Positions 51,801 through 63,800 of a stretch of 64,000 nucleotides of DNA are shown one piece after another. Source of the stretch: Pomacea canaliculata (taxonomy: Eukaryota > Mollusca > Gastropoda > Architaenioglossa > Ampullariidae); the NCBI RefSeq assembly GCF_003073045.1, contig NC_037590.1:19929708-19993707 (forward strand). Direction: 5' to 3'. The notes under the pieces were generated by a model. The model was not told the origin of the DNA, made no database searches, and was given only the letters and a program-made list of their open reading frames with translations. Position 1 is the first letter of the stretch. The number at the start of each line of letters is the position of its first letter. Position numbers and translations under genes: made by a program.

Positions 51801-54800
51801 AACGCCCTTTGTACACTCAATATAATCCCTGAAGTAGCCTCCACATCTGACACAGGCTTTAACCAATTTGTAGTTCTTATGAATACATTTGTGTAATTTT
51901 CCACAAATACCACGTTTGAAAGGGATTTGCCAAATTAAATTTCGAGAGAAAGAATTGAATGCTTTTTCAAAGTCAATAAATGTACCATAAAATTTACAAT
52001 CGATATAAAATTATCTCTGAATGATAGAAAATAACATACAAATATGGTCAACCAGAGAACGGTCTTTCCTAAAACCAGCATCTCTTTACAAAATCACCAT
52101 CCAAATATTTAAAAACTTCACCAATTATACCATCTGGACCTGGTGCTTTGCCAATTTTTTGTTTAAGAGATTTGATGGCCTGTAGTACCTCTATTTTGGT
52201 TATAGGGTAATCTAAGTCTACTATTAGTTTCAAATGCTGTCCTAAAAGGACCATACCACTGTTCAGCATCTAGTGTGCTCCTCACCAACCATTTTTTACA
52301 TGATATATTTTGTATAGTCTTCCAAAAAGTTTGCTGGTTTGTTGAATAGTTGAGGAGGTCTGCACACGACGGTTTTTTGTATAGCATCTTTTTCTCTTGA
52401 ATAATTTTTTTATATTTCTTTTGTTTAGTTTAGTTCTTATTACTCCTTGAGGAGCATAGGGCCGCAACAACACGCTGCCAGCAGACCCGGTTTTGGGCAG
52501 CCCCCTTCAGTTGGGCCCATGTGGTTCCAGTGTCCTTTGCCTCGCTCTCTACTGTTCTTTTCCAAGTCTGCTTTGGTCACCCAACTGTCCTCTTCCCCTA
52601 AGGGTTCCAGTCAAGTGCCTGCTTGGCAATGGTGTCAGCTAGTTTGCGTAGGGTGTGTGCTATCCAGCTGTCTGCAAAAGAGGGTGATGAAAATTGAGGA
52701 CAAACAGGGCCACCTAGCTGTTGTCCAAGCAAATGGATATTTTGTGCTAGGACATAAATCTGCCTTTTTTCTTGCCGACCTTAAATTTACTCAAAAGTTC
52801 TTATATTTTTTTCTCTGTTGAACCATTTTTCTTATTCTCATTCCTATCCATATTAATATATTTATTTATAGACTGAGTACAGTTCAATAAACATCTGTTG
52901 AATAGCAAGAGAGCATCATTTATATCTTCATTGATCTTGTGGCTTGTTTGTATTCATAGACCTTGTACCTCAGATGAATGAGTAGCTTGGCAGAATTTCT
53001 GGATATTAGCAGTGTTCCATACCATCATGTTTACATGTAATGAATATGTATATGCATAATATTATTGTTGTAATATTTGTTATCATGATGGGATATGATA
53101 AAGGGTTTTAAAGATGCATGCTCACACTTATGGATATTACACTTGAATTGGGGCATTCTTATACTTAATACACCTCAGTTCCTTCTTTACAGACCCTTTC
53201 ACACATCAGAAATGAAAAAATATGAAACAATAATAATAAGACTTGGCAAAAAAATATCCATACAAGAGCCAACACGATGTCTGCAATGTTAACAAAAGTT
53301 GATCCCCTCTCTTCCATTGAAAAGCTACAGCACACTGCTCTGTTACTTTTTTTTACAGGTCATAGTTATTACAAAGCCTAGAGACAATATTTAAATTCTC
53401 AGTTAAGAAAAGACTGCTAAACTTAACCATATTATTATATTTGTAGATAAATAGCAGATATGTGTTAATATGAGTTGAGTGGCCTTAATAATTTCTAACA
53501 TTTATAAATTACAATTTACATTTTTTAATCCTTTTTATTAAATAAATTAAAAGATGAGCCAAATGCACAAAAGGAAATTGAAAGGTTATTTTGTTATTCA
53601 ATAAAGATCAGCACAGACATGCTTGTACACTTGTACATATGCACGTACTCTCGCACACATGACAGATCTAATCTAGACGTGAATAAGGTAACTCCAAACA
53701 CTTACCTAAATAGTTTTACCTGATGGTAGTACATCAATTGCACACTAAAATGGACAAGAAATCTGTAGCCCTTTTCTGTGCACTGTGCTATGCTAGACTG
53801 TCTAAAGTCCAGCTATTTTGAGTTCTAGCGTCTAGCGTTACCCATGTTGCGGAGTGCCTAGCACTATAGTTTGCTGTGATGGCCATTCTTCAAGACACCA
53901 ATAAGGGGACTTATAAATCATCAGTCCAGGCTCAGTTTTAAGCATTCTGACACAAAGCCTATTGTCATCGTGCTCCTGTGTAGAGCAGTGGTTCTCAAAG
54001 TGTGGTCCGCGGACCACTATACATGTCAGGTGGTCTGCGGCTGACAGTCATCATGTCAGCAAAGTGATGTTTAAAGTGATGCATTCCTCGCATTAACATT
54101 TTAATTACAAAAAACGAGGTAATTTTATGTCAACTTATTACTATACTACTGTTACAAACGAACATTTAGTTTTAAATTGTAATAAAACAAATGCGGCAGT
54201 TTAAATTTGAAATTCATAGTACAGAGTGATTTTTAGGCCTTGGTGGTCCGCGGTCCGAAATACTTTGAGAACCACTGGTGTAGAGGGTGGCATAAAGATC
54301 AGCTGAAGGTTGGCAGGCTGTCAGTACCAGTCAGTAGCGCTCACTGGTGTGCAAGTTTGTGTAGTCCAGAGGGGATGGATAAGGCTGATAGGCAGACCCT
54401 TAGCAGCACAATCGGCACTGTCCTTTACACCATTCACAATATGGCCAGGCACACTTTGCACAATAATCCTCCATTGGAGTATAAAATGGACATACAATGG
54501 TGACCAGAAGTCAGAAGTAGGAGCCAGAGGAGACAGGTTTGAGAGAGAAGCTCTCCTCACCACCTGGGCATTGCAATTCCTGACTTGCCACATCCAGATT
54601 ATTCAATAGGGAATGATGTATATGAATCTGGACAAACCTGAAGTCTGGAATTGTTTACAGTTAGAGAAGTAGATAGTCGTAATACTCAGAAGTCCTTAAA
54701 AATCCAATTTTAAACACTTTGTTAATTCAGCATATTAATGTAGCATAATGCATCAAAACAAGTTTATCTTTTTTTTTATCCTTGTGTGCACTTCAAGATA

Positions 54801-57800
54801 ATAAGCAAATTTTTTAATCAGAATAGACTTTGCAGTTTGACAGTTAACTAAACAAATTAGTTAAACCAAGAAGGTTAATGAATAACAGAAAAAATATTCA
54901 TGACTATTGAGTCACAACAGTAAATGCAAAACTAGAGGGTATCAATTCTGAGCAGATTTGTGACAGTGAATTAAATAACTTAATTGCTTTGATCTTTGTC
55001 ACAAGATACATCAACTAACCCTAAATTAATATTTGTCTCTTAGTGCTTCAATACATTTATTAATGTGATCAAGTGTTCTCTGTGTTCAAGTTTTAAAAAA
55101 TTGAGCATAAAACAGTTGGCATAAGCAAATAAAAATGTGTAGCAAAATTGCAGCAATGTTCCTGTTCCTGTATTTTATATAGTTTTACTGCACATAAGAT
55201 GCAGAATGTCTTCTAATTAGGAAAGAGCTAGGTGTGAAAGGAGAGCCAGGCATGTAGCACCATCTACCCTAGGGGTAAAGCTTAAAGCTGTCCCCCTCTC
55301 TTTCATTTTTTTTGTAAGCTGGACACTTGTAATGCAGCAGATAGCACTGGATGCTTTCCTGCATACTGAGAATTCACATGGTGAAGTCGGTGTTCAAGTA
55401 GTGGAAAGCTTTTCTGTAAGTGTAGAACAGTGAGAATGAGACTTTTTCTTAATATCATTCATTGCCGTAACCTCTCTGGTTAGCCCTGGTGAATGGCTAT
55501 TTCATCTCAGGGTAGGACTGGGCCTGCACTGCATGGTACCTGAACACCCGGTATCTTTGTGTATGGCAGCAATGGGATGCGTTATCACTTTGCTACTATT
55601 ATCATTTCTCATTCACCAGCAAGTATGATTTGCAGAAGATGGGAAAGGGTCATTGGGCAAGCATGCTCTCCTCCGTTTTGTATGCAAGTGACCACTAGTG
55701 ACTGAAAGTATGAGATGACATGACTAAAGAAGGCAAGAGGACAGAGGGCATGTCAGGGAAAATATGTCACTGCATTTTCCCTTATTTGTTTGGCAGACGA
55801 ATTAACATCTATCCAAAATGAGCTTGCAAGAGTGAAGGACAGTATTGTGGAAGCGCAGCGAAATGCATTAAAGGTAAATGTATTTTTTCAATATGAAGCA
55901 TTTTAAAAGCTGATATTTATTACAAAATCATTGGGATGCAGCAATTTCAGTCAAAGAAATGTACCGTCTTTATAGTTTCCTTGTCTTGCTTTGATGCTTG
56001 TGCTGCTTTGTCCATTTGACGTTCTTGAGTGGTTGTGATGGAATTCCAGTGTAGCACTCTATACTTAGTAGTGTACGGAGTAATGTCTTTGTAGAGAGTC
56101 GGAGTCGAACGAAGCCAGGACTGTCCCTTTCCCACGCCGGCTGCGTTCGTAATAGCCGGCCTTGAGCTGCCCACCCGCGGCTACTGGGTCTATTGTTACA
56201 CCCAAAGTTGCCAGAGAACTTGGGGAAACAATGACCAGACATGGCGAGGGGGTGTGTCCAGTGGGACCTAGTGGGCTGGGAAAAGGGGTGAATGGTTCTG
56301 GAATGTTCAACGGTAGGGAAAATAAGTAACGTAGCTTACAGTGGCGAGGGGCTTTTTGGATTGGGAAGTGAGAGTGGAGAGACAGACGGCAGGCCAGCTG
56401 CCGAGTGAAACGCTGAATAAAATCTACAGTGTGCGGAAATTCCATCTTTGTTGTTATTGTACGACTAGCCCAACTCTACGTAACCATCAGAGACTGACGT
56501 GTTGGTTACACCAGCAAGCGACCACATGTCTATTGGTGTCTGAGAAACTTGGGGAACAAATGTCCTTGTTGCTAGTCCTTCAGTGACAGAAAAAGTATCC
56601 GAGTTGGAAGTTAAGTCAAAGGAAGTTTTGACAATGGACTACCAAAGATACTTTATATCTAGAAGCCAACCTTGTCTTTAGACTACAGTCAAATCTCGCT
56701 ACTATGCCACCTACCGGGACCGAGCAAAAGTGGCATAGTAGCGAGAGTGGCATAGTAGCGAGGGTTCGTAAAAACGGCTTTATTTGCTCAAGTTACTTGT
56801 CAGTCCTAAGCTCTCAAGAATCGTCGGCTGGCGCTAGCTGTCTCCTCTCATTCTCCCCCTCACCTCTTCATCCTCCACCCCTCCCAACCACATCCGCGCA
56901 CCTGCATCCTGTCGCTAGTCGACTCCCTCCCGCTCTCCCTCTGTCACGTGACTGTCACCCGGCCAGCGACTACCCCTCATCGCCAGCCTCCACCCTCCCT
57001 GAGTGCGTGCTATGTTCCATCCCACCTAACTGCCATGTCCCACACTTGACTACCATACAGTATAATAATCGAGCACTGAGCGGAATTTCACAACTTGTGT
57101 CTTTTAACAATCACAAAAAAGTGGCATAGTAGCGAAAGTCGGTAGTGGCATAGTAAATTTTTTTTACATTGAAACTAAAATTGTCAAAAACAAGAAAAAT
57201 GAAGTTATTGGAGTCATTTTTCTTCAAAGCTGTAAGATCAAGATGTGTCTAAGTTATAGGAAGAATCTAAAGAGGTCCCAGTGGTGTAAGTTCACCCCTG
57301 CTGTGTCCCATTGTATCTCTCCTGCCACTGGTACCTCTGATACAGTTAAGGGAAAACAAGAAGAAGAAAGAGGATAGGGCAGGAGAGAAAGAGCCTCTCT
57401 CTGTAGGAAGTTCACTCTAGCCTTTCAATGGGGGCGATCATGGAGGGATAACAATTCTACTTATCGGCATGAATGGCATGAATGGCAGTTTGGTATGTAG
57501 GATTTTCAGGATGAGTGTGAGTTTCTGGCAGAGAAGATCAATTTAAATATTAAGAAGAGTAGTCGAGAGTATGCTACATGAAAGGATACCCATTTCATGT
57601 TCTTGGGAATCAGAAGGAATAAACCACAATGAACCCCCCAAAATTGATGCAATAAACAGTTTTAAATAAAATTTAGGCATACAACCCTGGAAGTCAAAAA
57701 GCACGAAGGTCTAACAAAATACCTTGCTTTCAGGAAGCAATGTTTGCCTTTTATAAATCACAGCACATTAAAGACATGCTTTTTAGAAACAGAAGGTGAC

Positions 57801-60800
57801 TGCAGATCTGAGAGGAAGCTGAAACTTAAGCTACGAGATGAGGCAGGCATTCATCGTATATTTTGGAGTTTTGCATAGACAACTGGTGAGAATATAATTC
57901 GATAATAAGAATCTGGACCAGAACATTTGTTTTTTGTTTCTGGAATGAGTACCATGGCTGTCCCTACTTCAGAAGGGAGGGAAACAGCTAGACCAAATTA
58001 AATGTCTAAAAGGATAAGAGAGAGAGAAACCTAAGGAAGATTAGTGAACAGCTGATTAAGAATGCTTTTTTGCACTTTTACTGGAGCTGCTATAGTTTAG
58101 TAAATGGAAAATTGCAAAGAAATCGCAGGTAGAGGATTCCTGTATTTTTTCCTTCAGATGAATGGTTATAGAAGAACTGCGTGAAGAAGAAAACAATCAT
58201 ATGCAATGGTGGATGCCAGTGAATTAGCTTCGATCTTAATTGTGGGGCAGTCTATGAGCCACATGTGACCTATTGAACCTGGATGAAACTTCCCTTTTAT
58301 CTTCCTGACAACCTGACAACCACTAGTGCCTTATGGAAAGTGATCCAGGAGGATAAGCAGGGTACAAACATTTGCTGCGCAAGTTGTTTGCTTTGTTTAA
58401 AATCATATTAAATCTACACAGCAGAGTTGAAATAAAAGTACATTTTCTGGAGTGGAGTGACAGAAGACAAGGGGCTGGGAATTTGTTACAAAGGATGAAA
58501 AAAGCTGGTTTGGCCCTGCAGTGGGACACCCATCATGAAAATCTTCGTTCTTATCTTGGAAGACATTTTCTGTAGGACAGATTACTTGCATTGCAGTATC
58601 TGACAAAAAGGGTTGGCTATAAGAACACCCTAAGCCAATGCTGGTCTGGTTTTATTTTTTTTAAATGGACTTTGACGTTAAATGGGTGACAGATCACTTA
58701 CATCGACATAATTTTGTGGCATTTTATGGCTATAGCTTGTTTTCTGATTAAAACATAGTCAAAATGGCAGGTTTAAAGTCAACATGTACCAAACCAATAA
58801 AAGTGTGATTAGAAAAAGGACTCAAGACTATTGGCAGGGAAGTTTTTTGGGTTGCTGTTTGGCAGTGAAGAGTACTTGAAGTTCTGTTGTCAGTTGAGAA
58901 TGTTATATGTGCAGAGCAGTGATACTCTTAGCAGGCTGGAGCACATGTTGCTGGAGATGGAGGCAGAAATTGAGAGATTGTCCAGTACAGCACTTGAGCA
59001 GCAAGAAGCAAGCTCACAAAAGGATACAGAGCTTGAGGTAATCATAATATATTAAGTATCCTACTATGTTTCAGCAATTTGGACATGTGAAATAATTTCA
59101 AATACATTATATGTACTCAGCACATTGCAGGCAAGAAGATTAAGGTAATTAAGTACTTTTTTAAAAACATGAAAATGTTGCATCATTGTAGGCATCTATT
59201 TTAATATTAATGACCAGAGAACTTGTATATATATATAGCACATTCCACCGCCAAAAAGAGGTGATCAGCAGTTTACAAAGCCTACTTATACTTTTACAAA
59301 ATCTCATGCAACTTTGTATATGTTGTGTCCTGATTTCAATGAAGCTAGGACAGCTCGATTTAAAACTTTGCTTATTGTACAATCTACAAATGAAACTGAT
59401 ACTTATTTCCTGGTAATTACTGTTTTACATGTCTTTTGAAATAATTATTTATGTTAATGTCTCTTGAAAACCTTTGTATTGATTTCAAATCTATCAAAAT
59501 GTGTATATATATATATAAACACATGCATGCATGATGACACATACATTTGTTTCTCGAAGGTAAGAATTTCTAATTGTTTTGTTTTTTGCCTCAGAACAAA
59601 CTTCTGGAATTGTTTGAACAGTGTGATTTGTTAAAAGACCAGAAAGCAGACAAGGAATTTGTACAAATGGAAGTCCATGTAGTGAGTATAATTGTGTTGT
59701 ATAAAAGCTTTTTTTCCTGGCCTTATAATTAGTGAATTAAACTTGATGTTATTTTTTTTCTTTTGTGAAGCCCACTTTGAGATTCTATGTTTAGGCAATA
59801 TGTTTTGAATTTGAAATGAGTAAAGACTGGTAGAACTGTTCTGGTTATTTTCTGTCAATATCATACCTTTTATCCACCATTTTTGAGAATTATACATGCA
59901 TTTGACCTTCACCATAAGTGTTGGTTTTATCTCCCATTTTTTGATGCTTAGTTAACTTATTGTAATGGATGTAGTATCTGAGCCATTACCACGTCGACAT
60001 GACCTCGTCTTGTGATTTCAGTTAAGATGATGTGGTAAAGAGTGACATTTTTTAGGTTGTGTAACACGGAGACTTGTTTAGGGACAGCATGGACCGATAG
60101 CAACACTTTGTTCTCTCTAGGAATGGCACAGCATGATGGATGTTGTAGCACCAAGGTTCAGTATAAACAGGAAGCAAAAATCAGTGTTTACACTGTGTTT
60201 AGTTTATTCCTTGTTGCTCCTTAGAGGAGCATAGGGCTGCAACTACACCTCGCCAGTGGACCCGGTTTTGAGCAGCCCCCCTTAGTTAGGACCATGTGGT
60301 TCTGATGTCCTTTGCCTCGCTTTCTACAGTTCTTTTCCAAGTCTACTTTTGTCTCCCAACTCTCCTCTTCCCCTGAAGGTTCCAGTCAAGTGCCTGCTTG
60401 GCAACGGTGTCAGCTGGTTTGCACAGGGTGTGTCTTATTCAGCCCCATTTGCGCTTTTTGATGTCTCGGCTAGTGGCATTCTGGTTGATTCTTTTTCACG
60501 GGCTGCTTTTGGAGATATTTTCAGGCCATCTTATTCGCTAAATATGGTGTAGGCATCGGTTGGTAAAGGTCTGGAGCTTGTTGATGGTGTTTGTCACTCT
60601 TCAAGTTTCAGAACCATACAGTAGGACTGCCTTCACATTGGTGTTGAAGATGCTGTTCTTACTGCGAAAGTATAATGCTCGAGAGTTCCAGATGGGGCGT
60701 AGGCTGTTGAAAGAATGCCTGGTATTGTTGATGCAGCTTTTGATGTCATCATCCGCTCCACCATCCTTGCTGACAATATTTCCCAGATGTGTGAAGCAGT

Positions 60801-63800
60801 CTGTTTCCGGGATGCTGTTGATTCTCATCACTTTGGTCTTCTTTCTGTTGACCTTTAAGCCAGTCTTCTCTTCTTCCTCTGCTAGCTTACTCAGTTTGCT
60901 TTGTGCATGTTGCTGCTGATGAGATAGGAGGTTAATGTCATCTTCAAAGTCCAGGTTCTCTAGCTGTTTGGTGAAGATCCACTGGATACCGGTGTTGTTG
61001 TCTTGGGTTGTCTTGAGCATAACTCGGTCTATGATCATCAGGAAGATTGTTGGTGATAATATGCAACCCTGTCTTACGCCAGTCTTCACTACTAAAGGTT
61101 TAGTGAGTTTGCCATTGTGAATAACTTGGCAGGACGAGTCTAAGTACAACCATTGGATGATGTTTATGAGCTTAGGTGGAATGCCATACTGGATCATCAG
61201 CCTCTAGATGACGTCCCTGTCTACATTGTCAAATGCCTTCTCAAAGTCCACAGGAGTTATATAGAGGGAGGACTGCCACTCAATAGACTGCTCAGTGATG
61301 AAACGGAGGGTGTCAATGTGGTCAGTGGATGATCTATCCTGGCGAAACCCTGGTTGTTCTGGTCTCAGTCTCTTTGCTTCTTTGCCACTTTTGATGCTTT
61401 TGATAGCTTTAATGATTTCTGTCTTAGTGGGAGGGCTGGTGTTGACATGAAGTTGTTCAGTTGCTGGTGGTATGTTAGGTAAAGATGATGGACGAGGTCG
61501 ATTTAGGATCTCTTCAAAGTGTTCCATCCAGTGGTCTCTTTGTTCTGAATCATTTGTTATGGTCTTGCCGTCTTTGTTTTTCACTGGCTTGTTTGGGTTA
61601 ATGTTCCTGCCTGACAGAGTGTTATTTCATATACATGTAGTCGCTTTATGTTTCCCTGTATAGCTGCTGTCTCTGCTTCCTCTGTCAGTTCATGGGTGAA
61701 GCGTCTCTTTTCCTCTCTGACAGACCTCTTCACTTGACGGTTGGCTTCCCAATATTCAGCTCTGAGATCTTCCTTCTCTTGTTGATCTTGACACTAGTTG
61801 CACTTCTGTTTTAGTCCCTTTCTTGATTCAGTCTTTGCCTAGGTCTCTGGGGTAATCCATTCCTAGTGTTTTCTTTCCCTCTTCCCTAGAACATCTGTAC
61901 AGGTTGTCTTCCAAATGCTCTTGAGTGTTGACCAGTGTTCTTCCACTGATTCTTCTGTCAGTCCTGAAAGGGCCTCCTACTTATTCTTGACTTCACAGTT
62001 ATACATTTCCCTTGTTTCCTTGTTCTTGAGGTATTGAGTATTTAACTAGTGGTGTGGTCTGCCTGCTGGATCACTGAAGGACTTCAGCTTAATCTTGAAG
62101 ACTACCACTAGGAGCTGGTGGTCTTAAGCAACATCTGCAGCTCTCCTAACTTGGACATCTTGAAGACTCCCTCCATTTTCGAGCAACTGTTATATGGTCA
62201 ATCTGGTTTCCATCTGGACATCAGGGGAAATCCAAGGTGTCTTGTTCATATTCTTGTGTGGGACATGGTCATAAAGTGCAGAACTCTGAAGAGCTCCCCA
62301 TTTAGTTTCAGAGGTTCTGGAAAATGTGAATATGAGCACAGATATTATTTCACCAAGAAATGCATTCAGTAAGCATAGTAAATAGACGGCTATTTATTCA
62401 AGAGGAATGTGCGATTATGAGCACAACTTTTTGTCTGATTGTGATATTGACTAAATCAGTCTCAAACATAATCATCAAAATAATTATATTCTTACATTAG
62501 AAATACTTTCTCACATATACTGAGGTCGATTTGGGTGAGATAAATGAATTTCAAGCAGTTGAAGTGAAAACCTGCATTGCAAACATTTTGCGGTAATTAA
62601 ATTGGCATAAGTTGCTGTAATGGCTTATTATGAATTATTTTATTGTTTACTCCTATGGTGCTTTTCCTGTATTTAGTTTCATTTTTATACAGTTGTACAG
62701 AATCCCTACAACGTTGGTTGCCAAGCACATCTTGATGCTACAGATTAGATATAACCACTGGAATTCCCCAAATGCCTAAAGTTGGTGACTCCGTAAATTT
62801 TCTTCTCACTAATATGAGCAAAAGCATAGTGAAATAAGAACTTGGAGTCAGTAAAATATATTATTTAATTTGTATGTTTTATTAGAAAGTTCTTAAATGA
62901 GACAATATAGTGGCAAAATCTTTCTTTTTCCTAATGCACAATTTTCTGTTTGTGGTGTTGCAGTGAAAGAACATTAATGATAATAATCATAAATATTTAG
63001 TACACGCAAACCTTCATCTGATTGAGGAGTTCATTGAACTGAAAAAGCATCTACACATATGCTACATACAAAAGCATGTATGTGCATGCACAACTATATT
63101 ATGTATAATATGTATGGATTCTTTGAAGGCTACTGCCCCCCCCCTCCGCCCCCACTACTGAAATCTTTTTTGTCCACATCCCTGCCCAAAACTTAGCTCC
63201 TCATAAGACTCACGCATCCTTTCCCTCCTTCCCATAAAGACAGTCACATGCGGAAAACAGAGGTTCTCCCTCTGTGTTGCTGAGCAGTGGAACTCTCTTC
63301 CACATCACATTACCCACTCTGACACCAAGGTTACATTCATTCTCTGAAAACATATCTGTTCACAAAGTACTGTCCCTGAATTACTATCCTTAACTTCCTT
63401 ACTGTCTGTCATGTTAGCCATTAAGTATGGCTTAAGTGTTTACAATATCCTTCAAACATTCATCCATTGATTTATGTTCTGTGCCTGTATGTATCTCGCC
63501 ATCCAATATCTGTTCATTTATCATTACTGGTCTGTGCAGTGAGTGCGATCTATCTTGGTCGTGGTTCTGCACATTAAAAATACCCATTATTATTAATAAC
63601 TAATACACTCAAACAAATTTTTACAAGTCAAGGCTTTTTCATCCTTTGAAAAGCCATTTATGAATGATGTTAGACATTTGTAGGTCTGAAGTGTACTCTC
63701 AGGTACACAGCAATGTCAGTTATCACTTTATTTGTTTATTTTTGGTGAGAGCTGACATGCACTACATGTAACAACAGCAGACAGGAAGTAGTCTATCAGC

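Noticed and set aside
56704-57129. 141-codon Pro/Ser-rich plus-strand frame
   Set aside because: It is read from the C-rich interior of a MITE and has no domain or homology signal.
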